Assembly (NCBI RefSeq): GCF_016863015.1
Contig: NZ_BOOB01000050.1
Location: 43,227-107,226, forward strand
Length of the DNA: 64,000 nt
From: Microbispora amethystogenes
Lineage (GTDB): Bacteria > Actinomycetota > Actinomycetes > Streptosporangiales > Streptosporangiaceae
Direction of reading: 5' to 3'
In this document: in pieces, positions 25,986 to 34,153 of the stretch
How positions within the stretch are numbered: the first letter of the stretch is position 1
Layout of the letters: each line of letters opens with the position of its first letter
Notes under the pieces: model-generated
What the model was told of the DNA's origin: nothing
Databases searched by the model: none
Seen by the model: the letters and a program-made list of their open reading frames with translations, nothing else
Made by a program: the position numbers and the translations under genes

Positions 25986-26738
25986 TCAGCCGGCGGTGGC
26001 CTGGAGCGCCGTCCGGCGGGCGTCGAGAAGGGCCAGCAGCACGGGAGGATCGAGGTCGCGCATGGGGCGCAGTCTCAGGCGCACCGGCGCCATGCTCACG
26101 CCCGGCCGCACGGTGATCGGCCCGTAGGCGGCGACGAAGGGCGGCAGGTCGTCGATGTACTCCTCGCGCCCGCCGGTGACGGACTGGGCCAGCAGGTGCC
26201 ACGAGCCCTGCGGGACGTCCTCCAGCACGAACGGCTGCGGGTGGTGCAGGACGCGGCACCGGACCGGCCGCCCCTGCGGGATGGCGTCGGGGAACAGGCC
26301 GACGAAGATCGTGCGTTGCCCGGGGACCTGCGGCGAGGAGATCTCCCCGCGGAGGGTCACCTGGTGGAAGCCGGGGCGGCGCTCCTCCGTCGGGATGCGG
26401 GAGGCGACCCCGCCGACCTGACGGTAGGTGCTGGGGCAGAGGCCCACGCTGCTCTTGAACCGCGTGCTGAAGGTGCCGACGCTGGTGTAGCCGACCCGGT
26501 TGCTGATCTCCGTGACGCTCAGCGTGGTCGAGAGCAGGAGCCGCTTCGCCTCCTGCAACCGGATGGCGGACAGGAACCGCCCCGGGGACACGCCCGTCAC
26601 CTGCTGGAAAACGCGGGTGAAGTGAAACTTGCTGAACATCGCCGCGCGGGCAAGGTCGTCGATGGTGAGTGGTTCGCCGAAATTCTCCCTGATGGATCTG
26701 ACCGCGCGCCGCACGGCCTGTTCTCTGCCGTCGTTCAT
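25986..26738 (-). CDS. AraC/XylS-family transcriptional regulator
   Basis: A 250-residue regulator with the DNA-binding domain at the N-terminus: two helix-turn-helix units in residues 1-110 (IDDLARAAMFSKFHFTRVFQ and the canonical second unit SVTEISNRVGYTSVGTFSTRFK). The C-terminal 130 residues form a probable ligand or dimer domain without a recognised signature. It is convergent with the core operon and preceded by a 448-bp regulatory gap. C-1027 has an AraC-type regulator (SgcR2) in addition to a StrR-like one, and this pair is mirrored here, so a pathway-specific role is likely. Confidence 0.9.
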   Translation of the reverse strand: MNDGREQAVRRAVRSIRENFGEPLTIDDLARAAMFSKFHFTRVFQQVTGVSPGRFLSAIRLQEAKRLLLSTTLSVTEISNRVGYTSVGTFSTRFKSSVGLCPSTYRQVGGVASRIPTEERRPGFHQVTLRGEISSPQVPGQRTIFVGLFPDAIPQGRPVRCRVLHHPQPFVLEDVPQGSWHLLAQSVTGGREEYIDDLPPFVAAYGPITVRPGVSMAPVRLRLRPMRDLDPPVLLALLDARRTALQATAG

Positions 26739-26956
26739 CGAATTCCTTCCCGGAGTCGCGGGGTGCCGCCGTCCGGGCCGCGAGAGACACGACGGCAGGA
26801 CGGCGTGATTCCTGTAGCAGTCGGGATCAGCAGATCCGAAATGAAGGGAGGAGCGCGAGCCCCGGCACGGCGCCTGTCAGCGCCCAGGCCAGGTCGTTCT
26901 CCGACCTGCGGGCCGGCCGGTCGCACTCCGATATGCGCCGCAGCCCCGAGCAGGTG

Positions 26957-26974
26957 TTGTCAAGCTTGTCAAGC
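26957..26974. promoter_or_regulatory. Tandem 9-bp direct repeat upstream of the AraC gene
   Basis: Two perfect copies of TTGTCAAGC lie head to tail, just downstream of the predicted minus-strand start site of the AraC gene. AraC-type proteins often bind direct repeats, so autoregulation is a reasonable guess. Confidence 0.5.
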
Positions 26975-26984
26975 GCATGAATCA

Positions 26985-27012
26985 AGGCTAGCAGTTGCGT
27001 ATTCTCAGTCAA
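26985..27012 (-). promoter_or_regulatory. Candidate sigma70-type promoter of the AraC gene
   Basis: Read on the minus strand, TTGACT (27012-27007) is followed after 16 bp by TAGCCT (26990-26985). It faces the AraC gene about 245 bp away. The remaining part of the 26739-27186 gap carries no credible gene; a 102-codon minus-strand frame there shows no family features. Confidence 0.5.
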
Positions 27013-27186
27013 TCGGCCGCGTTTGAACGCGACCTGCCCGTGAAGCGCGGCAGGCGGTCGCGCGATCGGCACACCGCGATAAACGGCAGGCGAAAAGACG
27101 GACCGGTCCGGAAAACGGGCAGCCGTGATCGGCACACGATGTGGCGGGCGAATTCCGCCCTGAATTCGGCGCGCGATCCCGGGCGG

Positions 27187-28176
27187 CTATTCGGCCGCCG
27201 GGTCCCGCTCCGCGATGTGGCGGCGCTCCAGCTCGCGGGCGAACTCGGCCCAGCTGGCGGCGCACCGCCGGGCGACCTCCGCGACGGCCTCCGCGCAGTG
27301 CGCGGGGACGGCGTCGACCAGCCGGGCCCAGTCCTCGACGGCGATGGACCGGCCCTGCAGAAGCCGGAGCAGTTGCCGGCCCGGGTCGGTGTGCCGCAGC
27401 GCCGGGTCCCGCATCAGCCTCCGCAGCAGAGCCGAGTTGTCCCGGGCGGTGGCCGCGCGTACGGCGCGCCCGCCCGCACCCGCGGTGAGGCGGGACGGCT
27501 CCTGCCCGCGCCGCCCGCCGCCCCGGCGGCCGGCCGGAACGGGGGCGTCGCCGCGCCGCAGCCGGGCCCTGACGTCGTGGGCCGTGCCGAGGGAGACTCC
27601 GGCGATCTTCGCGATCTCCCGCAGCGACGTCTCCGGCAGCTCGCTGATCGCCTCGGCCGCCCGCTTCCTGCCCTCCGTCGCGCTCAGCGGGCGCACCCGC
27701 CCGTCGGAGCCGAGCCGGGTGTTCGACTGGGGCGTTTCGCCGGACGAACAGTCGCGCAGCGCGCCCACGGTCTTGGCGGCCAGGCCGGTACGCGTGGCGA
27801 TCGCCCGGTCCGACCACTGCGGATACGCGGCGAGGATCCGCAGCGCGGCGTCCTTGCGGTCGGCCAGTGAGAGCGGCAGGCCGTGCGCGACGTTCTCCTC
27901 GACGGCACGGACGAAGGCCTCCTCCTCGCTCCCGTCGAAGAAGGTCACCTCGATGTGCCGGCGGCCGTTCAACCGCGCGGCCCTGAGCCGGTGCATTCCG
28001 TCGATCACCCGCATCGTGTCCCGGTGCACCAGGATCGGGGGAAGCGGCGTCTCCGTCTGCGCCAGCCGCTGCGCGTGGGCCCGGTCCTCGACGTGCCGCG
28101 GTGAGAACCCCGGCATCAGCGCGTCGACCGCGACGACGTGGGTCTCCGGCCCTCCGGGGCGCGCTCGCGATCCCAT
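27187..28176 (-). CDS. StrR-like/ParB-nuclease-domain pathway activator (SgcR1 type)
   Basis: A 329-residue protein of the StrR family. Residues 15-100 form a ParB-like nucleotide-binding domain (LPPILVHRDTMRVIDGMHRLRAA, then FFDGSEEEAFVRAVEENVAHGLPLSL). The middle has two helix-turn-helix segments (RAIATRTGLAAKTVGALR and LREIAKIAGVSLGTAHDVRARL). A longer reading frame runs upstream, but the ATG at 28176 has a GGGAGGAG ribosome site and begins at family similarity. In other clusters StrR-type activators (StrR, SgcR1) switch on biosynthesis. It is divergent from the E8-E9 pair. Confidence 0.9.
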   Translation of the reverse strand: MGSRARPGGPETHVVAVDALMPGFSPRHVEDRAHAQRLAQTETPLPPILVHRDTMRVIDGMHRLRAARLNGRRHIEVTFFDGSEEEAFVRAVEENVAHGLPLSLADRKDAALRILAAYPQWSDRAIATRTGLAAKTVGALRDCSSGETPQSNTRLGSDGRVRPLSATEGRKRAAEAISELPETSLREIAKIAGVSLGTAHDVRARLRRGDAPVPAGRRGGGRRGQEPSRLTAGAGGRAVRAATARDNSALLRRLMRDPALRHTDPGRQLLRLLQGRSIAVEDWARLVDAVPAHCAEAVAEVARRCAASWAEFARELERRHIAERDPAAE

Positions 28177-28612
28177 CGTCCAGCACTCCTCCCTTCCGCG
28201 CACGAGCCGGACTTCAGAGAGGACCTGGTGGGCGAGCCGCCGGGCAGGCGACGGGCCAGGCCGTTCTGTCAAACATTCACGCGCGCACGCGAGCGCGGAG
28301 CGGGGACCTGCGGCGGTCGTCCGCTCTTTCTCACCTGGTCGCGCCGATCCTCTCCGCTCCTCGCGAAACGTCGAGGCGATGTCCTGGCTACCCCGCACAA
28401 AGGAGGGCAAACGCGTCGAGTTCGGTCCCGCGGCGCGGCATCCCCGGCCCGTGCGATCGCAGGCGCACCCGCCCTCGCCGTACGGGCGGGCATATCGGTG
28501 GCCGCCGCCGCGGGGTGACATCGGGATGACATTTTGAAAGATGCGCGGCGCCCGGCCGGGCTCGGACGATGGATTGGCGGATGTCCGGCCGGTATATCCG
28601 AGAGCGCCTCGA
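28177..28612. promoter_or_regulatory. Divergent regulatory gap upstream of the StrR-like gene
   Basis: This is the left part of the divergent intergenic region. No gene was found. Two TGACAT copies 11 bp apart occur at about 28516 (GGTGACATCGGGATGACATT), and a GC-rich hairpin (CCCGCCC paired with GGGCGGG) sits near 28470. No clear StrR-type GTTCGACT inverted repeat was located by eye. Confidence 0.4.
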
Positions 28613-28668
28613 GAAGGATGCGCCGAAAGGGATGCGCGGAAAAGAACGTGCCGAAAGGACGCGGTCGA
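28613..28668. repeat. Four 14-bp tandem repeats upstream of the E8-E9 pair
   Basis: Four consecutive 14-mers (GAAGGATGCGCCGA, AAGGGATGCGCGGA, AAAGAACGTGCCGA, AAGGACGCGGTCGA) run up to 45 bp before the E8-like start. They share an A-rich start and a GC-rich end in CGA. They may be activator-binding sites in the leader. Confidence 0.7.
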
Positions 28669-28713
28669 AATCCGCGAGAAATCGAACGGACGCGGCAACA
28701 GGAGGTGAATATC

Positions 28714-29283
28714 GTGCGGCCGGAGGAAAACGACGATGTGAAGGTCAGAGTGCTGACGCTCGAAGCGTTCGCGGACACGATCGTCCCGGGCGAGAAGCGG
28801 TTCCCCGGCGACCGGGCGGTCGCGGGCGCCGCGTCCGGCCCCGGAGCCGTGGCGGCGGGGGCCGTCGAACTGATCGAGACGCCGGCGGCCGGGCTGTCGC
28901 AGGGGCTGGACTGGTACGTCACGACCCTGAACGAGCGGGCGCGGGAGCACGCGGCCCGCGAGGGGCTCTCCCTCGATCCCGCGCTGCCCGGGTTCGTCGC
29001 CCTGCCGTTCGACGACCGGGTCGCCCTGGTCCAGACGCTCACCGCCCCCGGCCATCCGGAGAAGGAGCTGTGGATCAGCCTGGCGCTGTTCAGCAACATG
29101 GCGTTCGACACCGCGGCGCACATGCACACCCTCGACGCCATCGCGGAGGGACATCCGGGGCTGGCCGCCATGAACCTCGCCGCGCCGGACTCCGACGGGC
29201 TGTGGCGCTTCCCCGAGTACTCGTACGGCCGGCCGCTGGCGCGGCGCCATCCCGGCACCACGGCATCGGGGAGCCCGGCATGA
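28714..29283 (+). CDS. DUF5987-type protein, enediyne E8-like partner of the GMC oxidoreductase
   Basis: A 189-residue protein without a recognised catalytic motif. It begins LTLEAFADTIVPGEKRFPGDRAV, the opening seen in DUF5987 proteins and in small subunits that accompany GMC-type dehydrogenases. I start at GTG 28714 because AGGAGGTGA lies 5 nt upstream; GTG 28738 is an alternative. Its stop overlaps the GMC start by 4 bp, indicating tight co-expression and probably a complex or chaperone-like relation. It appears to correspond to SgcE8 of nine-membered enediyne clusters, though that equivalence is by position and general similarity. Confidence 0.75.
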   Translation: MRPEENDDVKVRVLTLEAFADTIVPGEKRFPGDRAVAGAASGPGAVAAGAVELIETPAAGLSQGLDWYVTTLNERAREHAAREGLSLDPALPGFVALPFDDRVALVQTLTAPGHPEKELWISLALFSNMAFDTAAHMHTLDAIAEGHPGLAAMNLAAPDSDGLWRFPEYSYGRPLARRHPGTTASGSPA

Positions 29284-30971
29284 GCGGCACCGGAGGCGGC
29301 GCCGGGAGCGGCACCGGAAGTGCCACGGAGCGCACCGACGTCCTCGTCATCGGCAGCGGCTTCGGCGGGGCGATCGCCGCCTACCATCTCGCCGCGGGCG
29401 GCGCCAAGGTCGTGCTGCTCGAACGCGGCCCCTGGCTCAAGGGCGAGGACTTCGACCACGACTTCAAGCTCGGCTCCTCCTATACAAGGATCTTCGACTT
29501 CGTCGTCGGCGACGGGATGAGCGTGCTCGGCGGCAACTGCGTGGGCGGCGGCAGCGTCGTCTACTTCGCGGCGATGCCCCGCGCGCCGGGGTTCGTCTTC
29601 GAGCGCAGGGGCAGCATCGGCAGGCGGATGTGGCCCGCGGCCCTGACCCGGGACACCCTGGACCCCTGGTACGACCGCGTCGCCGAGGCGCTGCCCGTCA
29701 GCCAGCAGGACTGGCCGGACGTCACGTACGCGGGCGGCCTGTGGGCGGCGGCGTGCGCGCACGCGGGCGGCACGGCCAACCCGGTGCCCGTCGCGGTGGA
29801 CAACGACAGGTGCACCAACTGCAACTGGATGATGGCCGGCTGCAGGTTCGACGCCAAGCGGTCCCTGCTGCTGAACTACCTGCCCGCCGCGATCGCGCAC
29901 GGCACCGAGATCCGGCCGCTGCACGAGGTGCAGCACCTGTCGCGCACCGACGACGGCGGCTACCGGGTCCACTACGACGTCGTCGACGGCGAGGACTACC
30001 GGGTGCACGACTCCAGCGGCGTCATCGACGCCAAGCTGGTGGTGCTGGCGGCCGGAGCCGGCGCGACGCCGGTGATCCTGCAACGCTCGGAGCCCGCCCT
30101 GGGCCCGATGCCGTACGCGGTGGGCCGCTACTTCTCCGGCAACGGCGAACGGCTCAACACCGCGATCGTCGACGAGGACCGGGTGCGGGAGGTCCTCGGC
30201 CTGGAGCGCGGCGACGGCCTGGCGTACGCCGCCAACCAGATCGGCCGCGGCCCGGTCGTGGCGAACTGGGACCGGCTCGACCCGTCGCTGCCCGAGCACT
30301 CCCGGTTCTCCCTGGAGCAGCTGTACTTCCCGCCGGGGCTGGGCACGATCCTCGCCCAGGCACCCGGCGCGACCGGGCCCACGTGGTTCGGCGTGGAGAA
30401 GAAGGAGATCCTGCGGCGCTGGCAGTCGTGGCTGACCGTCTTCATCATGGTCGAGGACGACAACGAAGGCGTCTTCGGGCCGCCTCCGGCCACCGGGAAC
30501 GCGATGCGCCTCTCCCAGCAGATGCTGGGCCGCGGCAACCTGAGCTACCACCCCACCGCCAACACGTTGCGCGGCTGGAGCGAGGCGGACGCCGCGGTGC
30601 GCGACATCCTGGAGCGCGACGGGCTGGCCGAGGTCATGCCGTGGACCAACGACGTGGTCGGCGCCTACACCGTGCACCCGCTGGCGTCCTGCCGCATCGG
30701 CGACGACCCCGCGAGCTCCGCGCTGGACGACCGCCACGAACTGCGCGGACATCCCGGCATCTTCGTCACCGACGGCTCGGCCGTGCCCGGGGCGCTGACG
30801 GTCAACCCCGCGATGACCATCGCCGCGCTCGCCGAGCGGGCCATGCCCGCCATCGTCGAGGCGGCGCGGGAGCGGGGCGTGCCGGTCAGGTACGGCGCGC
30901 CCGCGCCCGACGGCTCCACCAGCGGGCGGCGCGGAGCGGCCTCCCTGGTCGGCGGCCTGACCAGGCGGTGA
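29280..30971 (+). CDS. GMC-family FAD oxidoreductase (enediyne E9-like)
   Basis: A 563-residue GMC oxidoreductase. The FAD Rossmann motif is VIGSGFGGAIAAYHLAAGG at residues about 22-40, a second flavin segment is LGGNCVGGGSVVYF, and the C-terminal HPLASCRIG and FVTDGSAVPGALTVNPAMT carry the family's active-site His and Asn regions. A cysteine group (RCTNCNWMMAGCRFDAK) near residue 178 resembles those in the bacterial cholesterol-oxidase-like branch. SgcE9 belongs to this branch and is characteristic of nine-membered enediyne pathways. It is translationally coupled to the E8-like gene. Confidence 0.9.
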   Translation: MSGTGGGAGSGTGSATERTDVLVIGSGFGGAIAAYHLAAGGAKVVLLERGPWLKGEDFDHDFKLGSSYTRIFDFVVGDGMSVLGGNCVGGGSVVYFAAMPRAPGFVFERRGSIGRRMWPAALTRDTLDPWYDRVAEALPVSQQDWPDVTYAGGLWAAACAHAGGTANPVPVAVDNDRCTNCNWMMAGCRFDAKRSLLLNYLPAAIAHGTEIRPLHEVQHLSRTDDGGYRVHYDVVDGEDYRVHDSSGVIDAKLVVLAAGAGATPVILQRSEPALGPMPYAVGRYFSGNGERLNTAIVDEDRVREVLGLERGDGLAYAANQIGRGPVVANWDRLDPSLPEHSRFSLEQLYFPPGLGTILAQAPGATGPTWFGVEKKEILRRWQSWLTVFIMVEDDNEGVFGPPPATGNAMRLSQQMLGRGNLSYHPTANTLRGWSEADAAVRDILERDGLAEVMPWTNDVVGAYTVHPLASCRIGDDPASSALDDRHELRGHPGIFVTDGSAVPGALTVNPAMTIAALAERAMPAIVEAARERGVPVRYGAPAPDGSTSGRRGAASLVGGLTRR

Positions 30972-31048
30972 CGCCGCGACCGCGGAGCCCGCGAACCTGC
31001 TCGACCACCGGAATCAACCCGAGAATCCACCGCCGAAAGGACGGACAC

Positions 31049-31858
31049 ATGACGGACTCGCCGGACGTCTTCCGCGATCTGGCCGCGGAGAGCGACGAAC
31101 TCGACAAGCTGGTCGCCGACCTGGAACCCGCGCAGTGGGCGCTGCCCACTCCCGCGCCCGGGTGGACGGTCGCGCACCAGATCGCGCACCTCGCCTTCAT
31201 CTTCAACCTCGCCGGTACGGCCGCCTCGGACGCCGAGGCGTTCACCACGATGACCAGCGCCGCCTCACGCGACTTCAACGGCGCGGTGAACGCCGCCGTC
31301 GAGCGGTACCTGGCCGAGCCGCCGGAGCTGCTCGCCCGCTGGCGGGCCGAGCGCACCTCCGCGATCGGCGCGCTGGCCGCGGTCCCGCCGGACCGGACGG
31401 TGCCCTGGCTGGTGCGGCCGCTGCCGCCGTCCGTGCTCGCCTGCGCCGGGCTCATGGAGGTCGTCGCGCATGGCCAGGACGTCTACGACGCCCTCGGCGT
31501 ACGGCGCGAGTGGACCGACCGGATCAGGCACCTGGTCGGGTTCGCGGTCATGGTGTGGGACTTCGGCTACCAGTCGCGTGGCCTGACCCCGCCGGATGTG
31601 CTGTTCCGTTACGAGCTGACCGCGCCGTCGGGCGAGGTGTGGGCCTTCGGCCCGCCGGACGCCGAGCAGCGGATCACCGGCCCGGCCGCCGACTTCTGCC
31701 TGCTGGTGACCCGGCGGCGGCACCCTGACGACCTCGCGCTCGCCGCCGTCGGCGCCGACGCCGAACGGTGGCTCGGCATCGCCCAGGCCTACCGGGGGCC
31801 GGCCGGTGAGGGCCGTACGCCGGGCCAGTTCGCGGCCCTCGACGCGGCGAACGGGTAG
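31049..31858 (+). CDS. DinB/MDMPI-superfamily protein (TIGR03084-like), possible mycothiol transferase
   Basis: A 269-residue protein of the mycothiol-dependent maleylpyruvate isomerase group. The metal-ligand pattern is visible: H43/H47 in GWTVAHQIAHLAF and E137-x3-H141 in MEVVAHGQD. The family includes mycothiol S-transferases that conjugate or isomerise electrophiles. It follows the E8-E9 pair by 77 bp with a GAAAGGA ribosome site. Since enediynes are triggered by thiols, a role in trapping reactive intermediates or in self-protection is conceivable, but this is inference. It may equally be a bystander of central metabolism. Confidence 0.8.
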   Translation: MTDSPDVFRDLAAESDELDKLVADLEPAQWALPTPAPGWTVAHQIAHLAFIFNLAGTAASDAEAFTTMTSAASRDFNGAVNAAVERYLAEPPELLARWRAERTSAIGALAAVPPDRTVPWLVRPLPPSVLACAGLMEVVAHGQDVYDALGVRREWTDRIRHLVGFAVMVWDFGYQSRGLTPPDVLFRYELTAPSGEVWAFGPPDAEQRITGPAADFCLLVTRRRHPDDLALAAVGADAERWLGIAQAYRGPAGEGRTPGQFAALDAANG

Positions 31859-31943
31859 GAGGCCGCGCCCGGGCGAAGAGCGGTCCGAGCGAAGAGTGGC
31901 AGGGGGTGTGCGGTACGTAACCGGATCGGCTATCCTCTCCCGC

Positions 31944-31969
31944 GCCCCGGTGCCCTGCGGCACCGGGGC
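31944..31969 (+). terminator. Hairpin between the DinB-like and DUF899 genes
   Basis: An 11-bp GC stem (GCCCCGGTGCC and its complement) encloses a CTGC loop. TATCCT at 31931-31936 upstream could be a -10 element, in which case the hairpin lies in the DUF899 leader. Otherwise it ends the preceding operon. Confidence 0.55.
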
Positions 31970-32014
31970 CGTCGCACGACCGGAAGAAGCCTGAGACGAA
32001 CCCGGAGGAACCGC

Positions 32015-32809
32015 ATGGAACCGGGCACGACAGAACCGGACAGGAACGTGAACCTGCCCCGCGTGGTGTCGCGGGACGAGTGGCTGGCCGCCCGCGTCGA
32101 ACTGCTGGCCGAGGAGAAGGCGCTCACCCGCGCCCGCGACGCCGTCAACACGCGGCGCCGGTCGCTGCCGATGGTCAGGATCGACAAGGAGTATCTCTTC
32201 ACGGGGCCGTACGGGGAGGCGAGGCTGCCCGACCTGTTCGAGGGCCGCCGCCAGCTGATCGTCTACCACTTCATGTTCGACCCGGGCTGGGACGCCGGCT
32301 GCCGGAGCTGTTCGCTGACGGTCGACGGCGTCGGTCACCTGGCCCATCTGCACGCCCGCGACACCACGCTGGCCCTGGTGTCCCGCGCCCCCTTCGGCGC
32401 GATCGAGGCGTACCGGGCCAGGATGGGCTGGCAGATCCCCTGGTACTCGTCCTACGGCGGCGACTTCAACCACGACTTCCACGTCACCCTGGACGAGTCG
32501 GTCGCCCCGATCTTCTACAACTACCGGACCAGGGCGGAGCACGAGCGGGCCGGCGCGCCCTGGTACACCGGCGCGGAGCTACGGGAGATCCACGGCGTCA
32601 GCGTGTTCCTCCGCGACCGGTGGGACGGCGAGGTCTTCCACACCTACTCGACGTACGCGCGCGGCACCGACCTGCTCACCGCGACCTACAACTGGCTGGA
32701 CCTCACCGCGCTCGGGCGGCAGGAGGACTGGGAGTCGCCCCCGGGCCGCGGCGACGGCCCCTTCATGTCCTGGGTCCGCCGCCACGACGAGTACGGCCCG
32801 GACGCGTGA
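32015..32809 (+). CDS. DUF899 thioredoxin-like-fold protein
   Basis: A 264-residue protein of the DUF899 family, which has a thioredoxin-like fold. Recognisable parts are VSRDEWLAARVELLAEEKALTRARD near the start, YHFMFDPGWDAGCRSCSL around residue 92 (a C-x2-C-like pair) and WYSSYGGDFNHDF around residue 140. A peroxidase or disulfide-related function is often assumed but unproven. It stands alone between two hairpins and converges on the epoxide hydrolase. Its link to enediyne production is unknown. Confidence 0.85.
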   Translation: MEPGTTEPDRNVNLPRVVSRDEWLAARVELLAEEKALTRARDAVNTRRRSLPMVRIDKEYLFTGPYGEARLPDLFEGRRQLIVYHFMFDPGWDAGCRSCSLTVDGVGHLAHLHARDTTLALVSRAPFGAIEAYRARMGWQIPWYSSYGGDFNHDFHVTLDESVAPIFYNYRTRAEHERAGAPWYTGAELREIHGVSVFLRDRWDGEVFHTYSTYARGTDLLTATYNWLDLTALGRQEDWESPPGRGDGPFMSWVRRHDEYGPDA

Positions 32810-32839
32810 CAGCCGGCCGGTCGCGACACCGGCCGGCTG
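32810..32839. terminator. Bidirectional terminator
   Basis: Twelve-bp perfect arms (CAGCCGGCCGGT and ACCGGCCGGCTG) flank a CGCGAC loop. It starts 1 bp after the DUF899 stop and lies between convergent genes. Confidence 0.88.
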
Positions 32840-32873
32840 TGCCGCTCGTCGGGCCGCTCACCGGGCGGCGTCG

Positions 32874-34052
32874 TCACCTGCCCGGATCGCGGAGCGGGCG
32901 GGCGAACTCGCGGATGTCGGACACCAGGAGCGCGGGCTGCTCCATCGCCGCGAAGTGGCCACCCCGGTCGAACTCGGTCCACCGCGCCAGCGACGGCAGC
33001 GCCCGCTCGGCGAAGGATCGGACCGGCCGCACCGCGTCGGCCGGGAAGCACGCGACGCCGACCGGCGCGCGGAGCGGCCACGGCCCGCCCCAGGTCCGTA
33101 CGAAGTCGGCGTCGCGGTGGCTGGACTCGTAGTAGAGCTGGGCGCTGGAGCCGGCCGACCGCGTGAACCAGTAGAGGGCGGCGATGGTCAGCATCTGGTC
33201 GCGGTCGACCGCGTCCTCCGGCGCCTTCGCGGAGTCCGTCCACTCGAAGAACTTCTCCACGATCCAGGCGAGCTGACCGGCGGGCGAGTCGGTCAGCGCG
33301 TACGCGAGGGTCTGCGGGCGGGTCGACTGGATCTTGCGCCAGCCCGACCCGTCCTCCTCGAAGCGGCGGGCGAAGTCCAGCCGCTCCAGGTCGGACGGGC
33401 TCAGCTCACCCCAGGTGGCCGGGTCCTCGGGCGGGAACGCGGCGAACATGTTGAGGTGCACGCCCGCGACTCCGGCGGGGTCGGCCAGGCCGAGCCGGAG
33501 GGAGACCGGCATGCCCCAGTCGCCGCCCTGGGCGACGTACCGGTCGTAGCCGAGCCGCCGCATCAGCTCCGCCCAGGCCCGCGCCACCCGGTCGGTGGAC
33601 CACCCCTCCTCCCGGGGATGGCCGGAGAAGCCGTAGCCGGGCATGGAGGGAATCACCAGGTGGAAGGCGTCGGCGGGGTCTCCGCCGTGCGCGGCCGGGT
33701 CGGTCAGCGGCCCGGCGATCCCGGCGAACTCGGCGAAGGAGCCCGGCCAGCCGTGCGTGACGATCAGCGGCAGGGCGTCCGGCTCGGCGGACCTCACGTG
33801 CGCGAAGTGCACGTCGACCCCGTCGATCTCGGTGACGAACTGGGGCAGGAGGTTGAGCCGCGCCTCCGCGGCCCGCCAGTCGAAGCCCGTCCGCCAGTAG
33901 CCGGTGAGGCTCTTCAGGTAGTCGAGGGGGACCCCGCGGTCCCAGCCGCCGTACCCGCCGCCCGGCGCCTCCCCGGGCCACCGGGTGGCGGCCAGCCGCC
34001 GATGGAGGTCGTCGAGGTCGGCTTCCGGGATGTCGATGTGGAACTGGCGCAT
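32874..34052 (-). CDS. Epoxide hydrolase of the enediyne SgcF/NcsF2 type
   Basis: A 392-residue alpha/beta-hydrolase-fold epoxide hydrolase with the N-terminal EHN domain. HGWPGS (100-105) is the oxyanion motif, D178 in QGGDWGMP the nucleophile and H366 in RGGHFAAMEQP the general base. Tyr307/Tyr308 in AQLYYESS are candidate epoxide-activating residues. The ATG at 34052 opens the family domain after an AGGTGGTG ribosome site. SgcF, NcsF2 and KedF of this family open an epoxide on nine-membered enediyne cores to a vicinal diol, so this gene supports a nine-membered product. Four tandem repeats lie directly upstream. Confidence 0.92.
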   Translation of the reverse strand: MRQFHIDIPEADLDDLHRRLAATRWPGEAPGGGYGGWDRGVPLDYLKSLTGYWRTGFDWRAAEARLNLLPQFVTEIDGVDVHFAHVRSAEPDALPLIVTHGWPGSFAEFAGIAGPLTDPAAHGGDPADAFHLVIPSMPGYGFSGHPREEGWSTDRVARAWAELMRRLGYDRYVAQGGDWGMPVSLRLGLADPAGVAGVHLNMFAAFPPEDPATWGELSPSDLERLDFARRFEEDGSGWRKIQSTRPQTLAYALTDSPAGQLAWIVEKFFEWTDSAKAPEDAVDRDQMLTIAALYWFTRSAGSSAQLYYESSHRDADFVRTWGGPWPLRAPVGVACFPADAVRPVRSFAERALPSLARWTEFDRGGHFAAMEQPALLVSDIREFARPLRDPGR

Positions 34053-34086
34053 GGACACCACCTCGTGGGTTCGTCGTCTGCCGTGG

Positions 34087-34140
34087 TCACGGCTCTGGAG
34101 ATCACGGCTCTGGGTCACGGCTCTGGATCACGGTTGTGCG
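34087..34140. repeat. Four TCACGGCTCTGG repeats upstream of the epoxide hydrolase gene
   Basis: Copies begin at 34087, 34102 and 34115, and a degenerate one (TCACGGTTGTGC) at 34128, at intervals of 15, 13 and 13 bp. They fill most of the 101-bp gap between the flavin monooxygenase stop and the epoxide hydrolase start. Confidence 0.85.
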
Positions 34141-34153
34141 TGACGGGCCCGGG

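Noticed and set aside
26827..27135. A 102-codon minus-strand frame in the AraC upstream gap
   Set aside because: It has no ribosome site or recognisable features and overlaps the candidate promoter. Probably chance.
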